Shown: positions 15,354 through 23,735 of the stretch, in pieces
Numbering within the stretch: position 1 is the stretch's first letter
Layout of the letters: every line of letters begins with the position of its first letter
DNA from: Cyanobacteria bacterium SIG27
GTDB taxonomy: Bacteria; Cyanobacteriota; Vampirovibrionia; Gastranaerophilales; Gastranaerophilaceae
Assembly: GCA_015152565.1 (NCBI GenBank)
Contig: SUTT01000016.1
Location: 1-43,850 of the forward strand
DNA: 43,850 bases
Direction of reading: 5' to 3'
Notes under the pieces: generated by a model
Seen by the model: the letters and a program-made list of their open reading frames with translations, nothing else
Databases searched by the model: none
What the model was told of the DNA's origin: nothing
Translations under genes and position numbers: made by a program

Positions 15354-15450
15354 TTATTCGCAAAATAAAATACATATAGGATTTAAAAATCAATAAAATT
15401 GCGTATAATGTTTGAGTAAAAATTAGATGAGTAAATAGTATTTATAAAAT

Positions 15451-16692
15451 ATGGAACAAATTGAAAAAAATTTATTTGCTGAACTAGCAACAGTAGAAAA
15501 TACTCAAAAGTGGATTAATTGCAATACTAGAATTTCTCCGCTATCTCATAAACCTTTTGATATAAGAAGCGAATTCGATAGAGATAACACTCGCATTCTT
15601 CATTCGAGTGCTTATCGAAGGTTGAAGCATAAAACTCAAGTTTTCTTTGCAACAAATAATGACCATGTTTGTACAAGAATTGAACATGTTAATCATGTGG
15701 CAAGCATTTCAAAAACAATCTCAAAAGCCCTTGGTTTAAACGTTTCTTTAGCTGAAGCTATTGCATTAGGGCACGATTTGGGGCATAGTCCATTTGGTCA
15801 TCATGGCGAGAGAATTATTGAAAAAATAATGGATGAACACGACTTTAAAACAAAGTTTTGGCATGAGAAAAATTCGCTCCGTTTTATTGATTTAATTGAA
15901 ACACTGCCTAATTATTCAGGTTATAAAGAAAATCTTAATTTAACTTATGCTGTTCGAGATGGTATAGTTTGCCATTGTGGTGAAGTAAATGAAAATTGTT
16001 TAAAACCAAGAGAAGAATTTATTGATTTAAATCTAATTGAAAAAGGGAAATATATGCCCTACACTTACGAGGGCTGTGTGGTTAAAATTTCCGATAAAAT
16101 CGCTTATTTGGGGCGAGATATTGAAGATGCTTATAACTATAAATTCTTTGAAAAAGCCGATATGTTAACTCTAAAGCAATTGGCACAAGAAGTGATGAAA
16201 AAAAAGATTAAATTTAAAGACGTTAATACTTCATCTTTAATTCATGAGTTTATTGTAAATCTTTGCAAAAATTCAAACCCTGATACTGGTTTAACTTTTT
16301 CAAAAGAACATTATGAAATGATGAATAAAATTAAGAAATTTAATTACCAAAAGATATATTCAAACCCTCGTTTCAACCCATTTATGAAGTATGCAAAACT
16401 TGTGATTAACGATATTTTTGATTTTCTTTTAAATTATTATGATGGTGTTAATACTATTCACAAGCTTCAAAAATATTCTAAATTTTATCCAACAGCGACA
16501 ATAGACTTTTCTGATTGGTTAATTAAATATTCAAATATTGATGAAAAAACTCATAGGCTAAGAAAATATCGAAATGTTTTAATTTATGATATTGAAAACA
16601 TTATGGATTATAAGCAAGCGATAATAGACTATATCTCTGGTATGAGTGATAATTACGCTATTAAAATCTACAAAGAATTAACAGAGTTTTAA
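15451..16692 (+). CDS. dgt: dGTP triphosphohydrolase-like HD enzyme
   Basis: 413 residues. Typical Dgt opening: RSEFDRDNTRILHSSAYRRL (about 39-58) and KTQVF. The HD metal site is His79 in TRIEHVNHV, His108-Asp109 in ALGHDLGHSPFGHHGE, and a later Asp in DKIAYLGRDIED. The family removes triphosphate from dGTP or other dNTPs, controlling nucleotide pools. TATAAT at 15404-15409 gives a leader of about 35 bases; a stop codon two triplets upstream fixes ATG 15451 as the first possible ATG. The next gene follows 23 bases later. Substrate preference (dGTP or general dNTPs) is not readable from sequence. Confidence 0.9.
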   Translation: MEQIEKNLFAELATVENTQKWINCNTRISPLSHKPFDIRSEFDRDNTRILHSSAYRRLKHKTQVFFATNNDHVCTRIEHVNHVASISKTISKALGLNVSLAEAIALGHDLGHSPFGHHGERIIEKIMDEHDFKTKFWHEKNSLRFIDLIETLPNYSGYKENLNLTYAVRDGIVCHCGEVNENCLKPREEFIDLNLIEKGKYMPYTYEGCVVKISDKIAYLGRDIEDAYNYKFFEKADMLTLKQLAQEVMKKKIKFKDVNTSSLIHEFIVNLCKNSNPDTGLTFSKEHYEMMNKIKKFNYQKIYSNPRFNPFMKYAKLVINDIFDFLLNYYDGVNTIHKLQKYSKFYPTATIDFSDWLIKYSNIDEKTHRLRKYRNVLIYDIENIMDYKQAIIDYISGMSDNYAIKIYKELTEF

Positions 16693-16715
16693 TTTTGTGA
16701 TATTCTTGTTTAGTT

Positions 16716-17309
16716 ATGAAAATTAACACTGGTTTTTCATCTTTATCTTTTTTAAAAACCCTAAAAACTAAAGGTGCAATAAAATACGAAGAAAAATCAA
16801 TTCCTGTTTTTGTATATCAGCTAGATAAAGAAGAAGATTTGGCTCAAATTGCTTCTTTGGAAAAAGAAAAAGATTGGGAAGATAGTTATTATCTCCCTGA
16901 TATGATTAGATATCGTAAAGAATATCTAGAAGATGGGTTGAGTATTTATACTCTTGAAGATAAAAATGAAAATACTCTTTCTTTTTGTTTAACAGATGAA
17001 AGTCCATTTAATTTAAAAATTAATTTATTAGAAACTGCACCTAAATTATCTCGCTATAATAAAGATAGAGTGACAAGATTTGTTGGCGAAACAATGATAA
17101 CTTCAATGGCGCTTGTTGCAAAATCGAAAAATAAAAACTTATTCATTCAAGGGGTTGCGAATAGACCAAAGACAAGAGATTTTTATTTTTCATTGTGCAA
17201 GTTTAGCCCATTTGGAAAAGAAAATGCGATTTTGAAAAAAAGAACAATACCAAAACTTGTACAAAGTAATGAAAAACATACTGGTCAAAAAGTAGAATTA
17301 ATTGGGTAA
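16716..17309 (+). CDS. Hypothetical protein, possibly GNAT-like
   Basis: 197 residues. No family is identified with confidence. The order (beta-rich N-terminus, a helix containing KDWEDSYYLPDMI, then FVGETMITSMALVA and NLFIQGVANRPKTRDFYFSL) recalls the GNAT acetyltransferase fold, where a late segment of the form A-N-x-x-x-x-x-F-Y-x-x-x-G-F closes the fold. The acetyl-CoA loop (Q/R-x-x-G-x-G/A) is not clear. The opening INTGFSSLSF resembles short N-terminal stretches of other lineage-specific proteins here. Its 3' end overlaps the convergent bioA by 12 bases. A TGATATTCT just upstream could be its own -10. Confidence 0.45.
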   Translation: MKINTGFSSLSFLKTLKTKGAIKYEEKSIPVFVYQLDKEEDLAQIASLEKEKDWEDSYYLPDMIRYRKEYLEDGLSIYTLEDKNENTLSFCLTDESPFNLKINLLETAPKLSRYNKDRVTRFVGETMITSMALVAKSKNKNLFIQGVANRPKTRDFYFSLCKFSPFGKENAILKKRTIPKLVQSNEKHTGQKVELIG

Positions 17310-18647
17310 AATTTCGTTTAAACATTCAAAAGCTATTTTTACCACAAAATCCATATCTTCTTTTTTAATGATTAACGGTGGATTGAAATAAATAACATTT
17401 CCTAAAGGTCTTAATAAAACCCCTTTTTCAAGCGCTTTTTTATAAATCTGATAACCTATTCTCAAACTAGATTCAAATGGCTCTTTTGTGTTTTTATTTT
17501 TCACAAGCTCAATTGCGTTAATTAAGCCAATAGAGCGAATTTCGCCTACATTTTTATGATTTAAAAATTTTTCTTTAATTAAATTATTAAAATATGGTGT
17601 TACTTCTTTTAAGTGTTTTTGAATAGTGCCTGTTTTAAGTATATCTAAAACTCCAAGTGCGCAACTTGCTCCTAGCGGGTTTCCGCTATATGTGTGTGAG
17701 TGCATAAAAGCTTTATGAGTATTATAATCATCATAAAATGCATCATAAATTTTATCGGTTGTAATTGCGATTGCCATTGGCATATAGCCGCCTGTTAAGC
17801 CTTTTGAAATACACATTATATCTGGTGTAATATCGGCGTGATTTGCTGCAAACATTTTACCTGTTCTATAAAACCCTGTTGCAATTTCATCTAAAATAAG
17901 ATGAACATTATATTTATCGCAAATTTTTCTTAGTTTTTTAAGATAAAGTGCAGGATAAATTTTCATTCCGGCAGAACCTTGCAAAAGTGGTTCAACTAAG
18001 ATTGCAGCTGTTTCATTGCCATATTTTTTAAATTGTTCTTCGCAATGACAAAAACACTCGCATTGGCAATTGTCACGTGTTTTATTAAATGGGCAACGGT
18101 AGCAATCAGGAGCTTTAATTCTAACTACATCCATTAAAATTGGCTTATAGATTTTTGTATATAAATCACAATCTCCGATTGATAGTGCGCTTATTGTTTC
18201 GCCATGGTAAGCGTCTGTTAGCGCCATAAATCTCTTTTTTTGAGGAAATCCTGCTTGTTGAAAATATTGAAAGCTTATTTTCATCGCCATTTCAATTGAG
18301 CTTGAACCGTTATCTGCGAAGTTAAATTTAGCTAAACCATTTGGCAAAAGCTTTTTTAACCTCATACAAAGCTCAATTACAGCTTTATTTGAAAAATTAG
18401 CAAAAATAACATGTTCTAGTTTGTCTGCTTGTTCTTTTAATCTTTTAGATATTATAGGATTGCAATGCCCTAATAAATTGCACCACCAAGAAGAAACTAC
18501 ATCTTTATAGCATTTTCCATTAACATCATAAAGATTAATCCCCTCGCCTCGCTCAATTACAATTGGCGCAAGTTCTTCATAATCTTTCATTTGTGAACAT
18601 GGGTGCCATATGTGGTTTAAATCTTCTTTTTGCCAATCAATTAACAT
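17298..18647 (-). CDS. bioA: Adenosylmethionine-8-amino-7-oxononanoate aminotransferase
   Basis: 449 residues. Fold-type I class III aminotransferase that makes 7,8-diaminopelargonate in biotin synthesis. BioA hallmarks are NHIWHPCSQMKDYE (11-24), SSWWCNLLGHCNP (52-64), the PLP ring Asp253 in LILDEIATGF, and the PLP lysine K282 in ISKGLTGGYMP. A Cys-rich insert (182-202, CYRCPF to CECFCHCE) could bind metal and occurs in a subset of BioA. No other bio gene is in the window. A TG-N-TAAAAT extended -10 ends six bases before ATG, so it is probably leaderless. The 3' end overlaps the convergent gene by 12 bases. Confidence 0.93.
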   Translation of the reverse strand: MLIDWQKEDLNHIWHPCSQMKDYEELAPIVIERGEGINLYDVNGKCYKDVVSSWWCNLLGHCNPIISKRLKEQADKLEHVIFANFSNKAVIELCMRLKKLLPNGLAKFNFADNGSSSIEMAMKISFQYFQQAGFPQKKRFMALTDAYHGETISALSIGDCDLYTKIYKPILMDVVRIKAPDCYRCPFNKTRDNCQCECFCHCEEQFKKYGNETAAILVEPLLQGSAGMKIYPALYLKKLRKICDKYNVHLILDEIATGFYRTGKMFAANHADITPDIMCISKGLTGGYMPMAIAITTDKIYDAFYDDYNTHKAFMHSHTYSGNPLGASCALGVLDILKTGTIQKHLKEVTPYFNNLIKEKFLNHKNVGEIRSIGLINAIELVKNKNTKEPFESSLRIGYQIYKKALEKGVLLRPLGNVIYFNPPLIIKKEDMDFVVKIAFECLNEILPN

Positions 18648-18653
18648 AGCTTG

Positions 18654-18662
18654 ATTTTAGCA
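18654..18662 (-). promoter_or_regulatory. Extended -10 for leaderless bioA
   Basis: The minus strand reads TGCTAAAAT, then CAAGCT, then ATG 18647. The six-base gap puts the predicted start on the ATG. The promoter overlaps the tail of the terminator of the upstream small gene. Confidence 0.65.
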
Positions 18663-18663
18663 C

Positions 18664-18694
18664 AAAAAACATCAATGGCTAAACTCTCGCCATT
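18664..18694 (-). terminator. Terminator of the 72-residue protein gene
   Basis: AATGGC/GCCATT stem (18674-18679 with 18689-18694), 9-base loop, then GATGTTTTTT on the minus strand. It lies immediately after the stop codon of 18699-18917. Confidence 0.65.
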
Positions 18695-18698
18695 TTAA

Positions 18699-18917
18699 TT
18701 ATTTTTTAAACATTTGTGCTATTTTTTGGAAAATGTTTGGCTTAGTTAATGTATCTTTTACAGCTTCTTGTATAAACATATCTTTTGCACATTCTTTGCC
18801 AAAAGCATTTATAGCATTGTATCTTTTAGGTATATTTGTAGCTAAATCATCAATTGTAATCTTAGAAGTTTTTCGAGGTAATGCTGAAGATAATTTTGTA
18901 AATAAATTTGCTTTCAT
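18699..18917 (-). CDS. Small hypothetical protein
   Basis: 72 residues with AAAGGA ten bases before the ATG. It is basic and predicted helical, with no signal peptide or membrane segment. The opening (MKANLFTKLSSALPRK) is amphipathic; the end (PNIFQKIAQMFKK) is also amphipathic and basic. It has a well-placed ribosome site and its own terminator, so it is a real gene despite its length. No family is recognised. It could be a peripheral membrane-binding peptide, but that rests only on its amphipathic ends. Confidence 0.6.
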   Translation of the reverse strand: MKANLFTKLSSALPRKTSKITIDDLATNIPKRYNAINAFGKECAKDMFIQEAVKDTLTKPNIFQKIAQMFKK

Positions 18918-19031
18918 TTTCTTTTCCTTTAATTTTTAATAACTATATAATATATAAGTTTATTAAATCAATAAAATTGACACAAAAATCGTTTTTTTTT
19001 TTTTTGAAATTTTACATTCTTTAATATTTGC

Positions 19032-19919
19032 CTACCCATTAATCCTAAAATACACTTCTCTTAAAGTTTTCTTTGAAATGTGGGTATAAAGTTGAGTTGT
19101 GACAATGCTTGAGTGTCCCAATAGCTCTTGAACAACTCTTAAATCAGCGCCCCGCTCTAATAAATGCGTTGCAAAAGAGTGGCGAATTGTGTGAGGAGAA
19201 ATGTCTTTTTCGACTGCACCACCAAGACTGTGAATTAATTTATAAACTCTTTGACGAGTGATTTTTTGACCTTTATCAGTTAGAAAAAGATATGGTTTTG
19301 AGTTATATTTAAGTGCAATTAATTCCCTTTTTTTTAAGTGTTTTTTTAATATTTCAGCGCATTTTTTTCCTATTGGAACAATCCTTTCTTTTGAACCTTT
19401 TCCAAAAACTTTGATTGTTTGTTGTGCTAAATCAATGTTTTTAAGCTCTAATTGTACTAATTCACTAACTCTTAAACCGGCGCTATATAAAAGCTCAACA
19501 ATTGCATAGTCTTGAATTTCGAGTTTTTGTTCTAAAATTTTTTCTAATTCATTAATTGATAAAACTTTTGGTAATCTTTTTGGTAATTTTGGTGAAACAA
19601 TTGAAGCGGTCGGATTTGTTTTGATTATTCTTTTGTTGCAAATGTATTTAAAAAAGCCTTTAATTGAGGCGATTTTTCTTGTGATTGTAGAGGGGTTTAT
19701 TTCGTTTTTTGCAAGAAATTTTGTATATAGCGAAAAATCTTTTCTTTTTAAATCATCTAAGATTACTTCTTTTTCGTTACTTAAAAAATCAAAAAAGCTG
19801 ATTAAATCGCTTTGGTAGGCTAAAATTGTATTTTTTGATAAGCCACGTTCCATTTCAAGATAAGATAGATAATCTGAAATGAACTGCGATATTGTTTCTT
19901 TTTCCTCTAAATTGCTCAC
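19032..19919 (-). CDS. Tyrosine recombinase XerC/XerD type
   Basis: 295 residues, standard Xer length. The N-terminal SAM-like core-binding domain spans about 10-95. The catalytic domain holds the full set: Arg150 in SAGLRVSELVQL, Lys174 in VFGKGSKER, His243 and Arg246 in HTIRHSFATHLLERG, His269 in LLGHSS, and nucleophile Tyr278 in TTQLYTHI. Xer enzymes resolve chromosome dimers at dif near division. The sequence does not tell XerC from XerD, and a phage-type integrase role is less likely given the compact, canonical form. It is the third gene of a TPR - histidine kinase - recombinase operon, 12 bases after the kinase gene, which is an unusual context. Confidence 0.9.
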   Translation of the reverse strand: MSNLEEKETISQFISDYLSYLEMERGLSKNTILAYQSDLISFFDFLSNEKEVILDDLKRKDFSLYTKFLAKNEINPSTITRKIASIKGFFKYICNKRIIKTNPTASIVSPKLPKRLPKVLSINELEKILEQKLEIQDYAIVELLYSAGLRVSELVQLELKNIDLAQQTIKVFGKGSKERIVPIGKKCAEILKKHLKKRELIALKYNSKPYLFLTDKGQKITRQRVYKLIHSLGGAVEKDISPHTIRHSFATHLLERGADLRVVQELLGHSSIVTTQLYTHISKKTLREVYFRING

Positions 19920-19931
19920 AAAATGATTTTA

Positions 19932-20909
19932 TCAATTTTTATAAGGCAAGACAATACTAAAACAAGCGCCTTTATCTTTGTTGTTTTTGGCGATTATTTT
20001 TCCATTGTGAGCTAAAATAATCTTATTTGCGATATATAAACCTAAGCCCACGCCAATATTTGAATATTTTTTAGCACTTGTATAGTATTTTGTAAAAATA
20101 TTATTTATATCTTCTTCTTTGATTCCATCTCCCTCGTCAAGAACAGAAATAACAATATTTTCTTTTTCTTCTTCTAAAATTATTGTTATATTTTTTGTGT
20201 TTTTTCCATAAAAAATAGCGTTTGAAATTAAATTATTCAAAACCCTTTTAATTAAGAAGCTATCTAGTGGATAATTGATTTCTTTTGCAAATTTGAAATC
20301 GATATTTTTTTCTTTGATTGTTAAAATGCTTTGATTTTGTCTAATTGTTTCTTGGATTAAATTGTTTAAATTTACGTTTTCAAGATTAACTTGAAGCTCT
20401 TGTTTATCCAGCTTGTGGATGTCTAATAAATCTGCAATTAGGTTTTTTAAATCGTTGTTTGAGATTTTAAGGTTTTTAATTGCTGAGCGTTGAATATCGG
20501 ATAATTCACCAAAATTTCCATTTAAGAATAAATCATAAGTGTTATCTTGTGCAATGATTGGCACTTTTAAATCGTGAGCTAGGCTTGAAATAAAGTCTTG
20601 TTTAATGTTTTGAGTTTGTTTTTCTTTTTCGATATATTCGCCTATCATCATATCTCTATCAAAAATACTTTCTAAAAGTGCATTTGTGTTTCTTGAAAGT
20701 TGAATGGTTAGGGCATCTATTCCATCTTCGCATTTTGAATTTAAATTGCCATAACGAGCAGAAGTTATTATATTTACATAATTATATAAATATTTTGATA
20801 GTTTTTTATATTTCAAACATAAGTTTGCATATTTTAAAAGAACTATTGCTGCAATTAGCATAATAGAAAGAATTAAAAAAGTTGCTAAAAAAATTATTGC
20901 AATATTCAT
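19932..20909 (-). CDS. Orphan sensor histidine kinase
   Basis: 325 residues. One N-terminal hydrophobic segment (about 4-26) is followed by a short linker. HisKA has His112 in SSLAHDLKVPIIAQ, where the usual E/D-x-R-x-P is altered to D-L-K-V-P. HATPase_c has N box NNLISNAIFYG and G box GVGLGLYIANK. There is no HAMP, PAS or extracytoplasmic sensor domain, so signals may come through the membrane or from a partner protein. No response regulator is adjacent. The start codon overlaps the stop of the upstream TPR gene (TAATG), suggesting that the TPR protein is its partner or sensor. Confidence 0.88.
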   Translation of the reverse strand: MNIAIIFLATFLILSIMLIAAIVLLKYANLCLKYKKLSKYLYNYVNIITSARYGNLNSKCEDGIDALTIQLSRNTNALLESIFDRDMMIGEYIEKEKQTQNIKQDFISSLAHDLKVPIIAQDNTYDLFLNGNFGELSDIQRSAIKNLKISNNDLKNLIADLLDIHKLDKQELQVNLENVNLNNLIQETIRQNQSILTIKEKNIDFKFAKEINYPLDSFLIKRVLNNLISNAIFYGKNTKNITIILEEEKENIVISVLDEGDGIKEEDINNIFTKYYTSAKKYSNIGVGLGLYIANKIILAHNGKIIAKNNKDKGACFSIVLPYKN

Positions 20910-21298
20910 TAGTAATCTCTTTCTTTTTGAATTAGTGTTAAAGCGTCAATGCAGCGTTTTTTCTTATCTAGTTCTTTTTGTTTTGAAAAAATAATTAAAG
21001 CTTTTCCAATGTTTATTAAAGCATTGTCGTAGTCCTTTAAAACATAAAAAGCAACGCCTAGATTAAAATAAGCTTTAGCATAAGCCGGATTTATCTTGAT
21101 TGCTGCTTGGTAGCATTTGATTGATGTTTTTAAATCTGCAATTGCAAATTGACACACTCCACGATAATAATATCCATGTTCATCTTTTGGAAAGTGCGTT
21201 AAAAGTTTATCTATGCTCGATAGAGCTGAATCAAACATTGTTTGACTGATTTTATTTTTAATAACTGTATAATATTCTCTTAAAATTGCTTGATTCAT
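20909..21298 (-). CDS. Short TPR protein
   Basis: 129 residues with about three tetratricopeptide repeats: SSIDKLLTHFPKDEHGYYYR, IKCYQAAIKINPAYAKAYFN, and VAFYVLKDYDNALINIGKAL. No signal peptide or membrane segment is present, so it is probably a cytoplasmic protein-protein adaptor. It is first in an operon with the orphan kinase, overlapping its start by one base. TATAAT at 21329-21334 on the minus strand is a plausible -10. Its partner is unknown; the kinase is the natural candidate. Confidence 0.8.
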   Translation of the reverse strand: MNQAILREYYTVIKNKISQTMFDSALSSIDKLLTHFPKDEHGYYYRGVCQFAIADLKTSIKCYQAAIKINPAYAKAYFNLGVAFYVLKDYDNALINIGKALIIFSKQKELDKKKRCIDALTLIQKERDY

Positions 21299-21439
21299 TG
21301 TTTTGATTAATTAAATCCACCAATAATAATTATATTCAAAACATTTCAACTATAAAATAGTTTACAAATAACTTTACAAAAAGCCTTTCGATGATTTTTT
21401 GTGTGATAATGTTTTTGGTATTACAGATAGAGAGTTATT

Positions 21440-23257
21440 ATGAAACTAGACGACATTCAAACCCAAAAGGCATTTGATTATAAGTATCTTTTAAATAGAA
21501 TTTTCCCTTATATAAAACCATTAATGTTTAGAATTTTAATTGCATTTTTCCTTGCAATTCCTTTAGGGCTTTTAGATGGCGCTACAGCTTTTGTTTTAAA
21601 GCCATATATTGATGTTGTTGTTAATGGACAAACTTTGGTTTTATTCGGTTATACTTTAACTCGTGATTTTCTTGCAACAATTATTCCTCCTGGGGTTGTT
21701 TTATTCGCCGCTTTTCAAGGAACTTTAAGATATTTAAACACTTATCTAACTGATTGGATAAGTATGACAATAGCAAATAAAATTAAAGTAGATTTATATC
21801 AAAAGCTTGTTTATCTTGATTCTAAGTTTTATGATGATAATTCATCTGGTCTTGTAATATCAAGATTTTTGACTGACCCTGATCTTGCTGCAAGAATGTT
21901 AATAGGCGTTTTAAAAAGTTTAATTACAGCGTTTACAAGCTCATTGGGTTTAATTTTTGTTCTTCTTTATAATTCTTGGGAGCTTGCTGTTGTTGGGGTT
22001 TTGGTTCTTGGTGGTGCGTTCATTCCAATGACACTATTAAGAAAACATATTAAAAAGATATCAAATAAAACAACTGTTGTGGGTGGAGATATTACAACCG
22101 TATTTAATGAAACATACAAAGGTAATAAAGTAATAACAGGTTATAATCTTCAAGAAAAAGAATATTCAAAAGTTAAGCAATTGATTAGAAAAACTTTTGA
22201 TTTGCAAATGTCTTTAACTAAAAGAGTTGGTTGGCTTTCTCCTATAATGTATATTATAGCGAGTGTTGGAATAGCTTTTGTTTTAGTATTTGGAAACAAA
22301 TTAATTATTGAAGGAAAATTAACAACAGGTAGTTTTGCAAGTTTTATTACTTCATTATTGCTTTTATATAAACCCGTTAAAACTTTAGGAAATGATCTAA
22401 CAAATATTCAAACAATTTTTGTGGCAATTAATAGGGTGTTTGAGCTTTTTGATTTTAATTCAAGAATTGAAGATACCGGAAAAAGAGAACTTGATTTTGT
22501 TCCAAACAATATCGAATTTAAAAACGTGAGATTTTCTTATGAAGATGATAAAGAAATTTTAAAAGGTGTTTCTTTTGAAGCTAAAAAAGGTCAAACTATT
22601 GCAATTGTAGGTAATTCTGGCGGTGGAAAATCGACAGTAGTTAATTTATTACCTAGATTTTATGACGTTAAACAAGGTGGAATTTATTTTGACTGTGTAA
22701 ATATTAAAGATTTTAGTTTAAATTCTTTAAGAAATTCAATTTCGCAAGTATTCCAAAATAATTTCTTGTTTTCTTTAAGTATTAAAGAAAACATTCTGAT
22801 GGGAAATCCTAATGCAACAGAGCAAGACTTGAAAAGGGTTATAAAAGCAGCGCATTTGGATGATTTTATTTCAAGTTTAGAAAACGGAATTGATACAATT
22901 GTTGCTGAAGATGGCACTTCTTTATCTGGCGGACAACAACAGAGGGTTGCAATAGCTAGAGCTATGATTAAAGATGCGCCAATTGTAGTTTTAGATGAAG
23001 CAACATCAGCACTAGATAATAAATCAGAGCAAATTGTTCAAAAAGCACTTGATAATTTAACTAAAGATAAAACAGTTTTTGTTATTGCGCATAGACTTTC
23101 AACTATATTTAATGCGGATAAAATCGTAGTTTTAGAAGATGGAAATGTTGTTGAAATTGGTACGCATAATGAACTTTTAAAAGCCGAAAACGGTAGATAT
23201 AGAGCGCTTTATAATATGCAGTTTAAAAATCAGGAGACTAATTTAGAAAAAATTTAA
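21440..23257 (+). CDS. ABC transporter, MsbA-like (ABCB type, fused TM and ATPase)
   Basis: 605 residues. Six transmembrane helices lie in residues about 25-315 (type IV exporter fold). The nucleotide-binding domain follows: Walker A GNSGGGKS (391-398), signature LSGGQQQR (495-502), Walker B IVVLDEATSALD with catalytic Glu520, and the H loop IAHRLST. The protein works as a homodimer. The MsbA/lipid A exporter branch is the closest by pattern, and flipping a lipid or glycolipid across the inner membrane is likely. Multidrug export cannot be excluded. It has its own ribosome site (AGAGAG). The tRNA-Val promoter begins ten bases after its stop. Confidence 0.9.
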   Translation: MKLDDIQTQKAFDYKYLLNRIFPYIKPLMFRILIAFFLAIPLGLLDGATAFVLKPYIDVVVNGQTLVLFGYTLTRDFLATIIPPGVVLFAAFQGTLRYLNTYLTDWISMTIANKIKVDLYQKLVYLDSKFYDDNSSGLVISRFLTDPDLAARMLIGVLKSLITAFTSSLGLIFVLLYNSWELAVVGVLVLGGAFIPMTLLRKHIKKISNKTTVVGGDITTVFNETYKGNKVITGYNLQEKEYSKVKQLIRKTFDLQMSLTKRVGWLSPIMYIIASVGIAFVLVFGNKLIIEGKLTTGSFASFITSLLLLYKPVKTLGNDLTNIQTIFVAINRVFELFDFNSRIEDTGKRELDFVPNNIEFKNVRFSYEDDKEILKGVSFEAKKGQTIAIVGNSGGGKSTVVNLLPRFYDVKQGGIYFDCVNIKDFSLNSLRNSISQVFQNNFLFSLSIKENILMGNPNATEQDLKRVIKAAHLDDFISSLENGIDTIVAEDGTSLSGGQQQRVAIARAMIKDAPIVVLDEATSALDNKSEQIVQKALDNLTKDKTVFVIAHRLSTIFNADKIVVLEDGNVVEIGTHNELLKAENGRYRALYNMQFKNQETNLEKI

Positions 23258-23266
23258 ATAAAAAGC

Positions 23267-23294
23267 TTGACAATAAAAATTGATAGTGTAATAT
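23267..23294 (+). promoter_or_regulatory. Promoter of the tRNA-Val repeat/tRNA transcript
   Basis: A perfect TTGACA (23267-23272), 16-base spacer and TAATAT (23289-23294) lie 14 bases before the first tRNA-Val-like unit. It is the strongest -35 in the window and the only clear promoter for tRNA-Val, so the two 87-bp units should be transcribed as part of the precursor. Confidence 0.75.
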
Positions 23295-23307
23295 AGATAT
23301 TGCCCAA

Positions 23308-23481
23308 GGGCGTTTAGCTCAGTTGCCCGTTAGCGTTGGCTAACAAATACAGAGCTCGCGCTTCCCAAGGGAAGCTGACAATTAAATAAGTTTCGGGCGT
23401 TTAGCTCAGTTGCCCGTTAGCGATAGCTAACAAATACAGGGTTCGCGCTTCCCAAGGGAAGCTGACAATTAAATAAGTTTT
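23308..23481 (+). repeat. Two tandem 87-bp tRNA-Val-derived units in the precursor leader
   Basis: Units at 23308-23394 and 23395-23481 directly precede tRNA-Val and begin with its first 18 bases (GGGCGTTTAGCTCAGTTG). Each then departs from the tRNA: an insert with a perfect hairpin GTTAGC-N4-GCTAAC, then a GCTTCCC-AA-GGGAAGC hairpin derived from the anticodon stem, then an A/T-rich joint. The hairpin loop differs between the copies (GTTG and GATA) while the stem is kept. Neither unit has a T arm or 3' acceptor strand, so neither can mature as a tRNA. Confidence 0.85.
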
Positions 23482-23557
23482 GGGCGTTTAGCTCAGTTGG
23501 TAGAGCGCTTCCCTTACAAGGAAGATGTCGGGAGTTCGAGCCTCTCAACGCCCACCA
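23482..23557 (+). tRNA. tRNA-Val (TAC)
   Basis: Acceptor GGGCGTT/AACGCCC, discriminator A23554, and an encoded CCA at 23555-23557. The anticodon stem CTTCC/GGAAG has loop CTTACAA with anticodon TAC. The T loop is TTCGAGC. It is followed directly by a strong terminator. CCA is encoded here but not in tRNA-Met of the same window. Confidence 0.94.
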
Positions 23558-23598
23558 TAGAAACCACTCAGAAATGAGTGGTTTTTTTATTAGCGTTT
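23545..23598 (+). repeat. 54-bp repeat, copy 1: tRNA-Val 3' end plus terminator
   Basis: From the last bases of the tRNA T stem through the terminator to GCGTTT. Identical over 54 bases to 23668-23721, period 123 bp. Copy 1 is part of the functional tRNA. Confidence 0.88.
23561..23588 (+). terminator. Terminator of tRNA-Val
   Basis: A perfect 10-bp stem AAACCACTCA/TGAGTGGTTT around GAAA, followed by T. It begins three bases after the encoded CCA. Confidence 0.9.
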
Positions 23599-23667
23599 CG
23601 AGGAACCTCAGCCCACGGCACTACTTTATTTCTAAAGTTCGCTGTGCTCACTTAAGAACTAAAGCAT
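23599..23667 (+). repeat. 69-bp palindromic insert at the tRNA-Val locus
   Basis: Lies between the two 54-bp copies. It opens CGAGGAACCTCAGCC and contains TTCTAAAG...CTTAAGAA pairing around TTCGCTGTGCTCA, then AGCAT directly before the tRNA 3' fragment. The Met-locus insert (6614-6688) shares TTCGCTTTGCTCAC and the same AGCAT junction, and in both a TCGAG...CTCAGC stretch opens the unit. The two therefore look like members of one family inserted in tRNA T arms. Confidence 0.7.
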
Positions 23668-23721
23668 TCAACGCCCACCATAGAAACCACTCAGAAATGA
23701 GTGGTTTTTTTATTAGCGTTT
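23668..23721 (+). repeat. 54-bp repeat, copy 2: orphan tRNA-Val 3' end plus terminator
   Basis: Exact duplicate of 23545-23598, including acceptor 3' strand, CCA and terminator stem (23684-23707), but with no tRNA 5' part attached. The preceding bases are the 69-bp insert. Confidence 0.88.
23684..23711 (+). terminator. Duplicated tRNA-Val terminator
   Basis: The same 10-bp stem and T run as 23561-23588. Confidence 0.88.
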
Positions 23722-23735
23722 TACCCTAAAGGTAT

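Noticed and set aside
15427-15438. Leader peptide (ATG AGT AAA TAG) before the dGTPase gene
   Set aside because: Three codons with no ribosome site or attenuator structure; probably chance.
19032-19919. Xer-type recombinase as the integrase of the tRNA-Met islet
   Set aside because: It lies more than 10 kb away, has canonical Xer length and motifs, and sits in its own operon. A role in trans cannot be excluded but has no support.
23308-23721. CRISPR-like array
   Set aside because: The units are direct tRNA-derived tandem repeats without spacers, and no cas genes are present.
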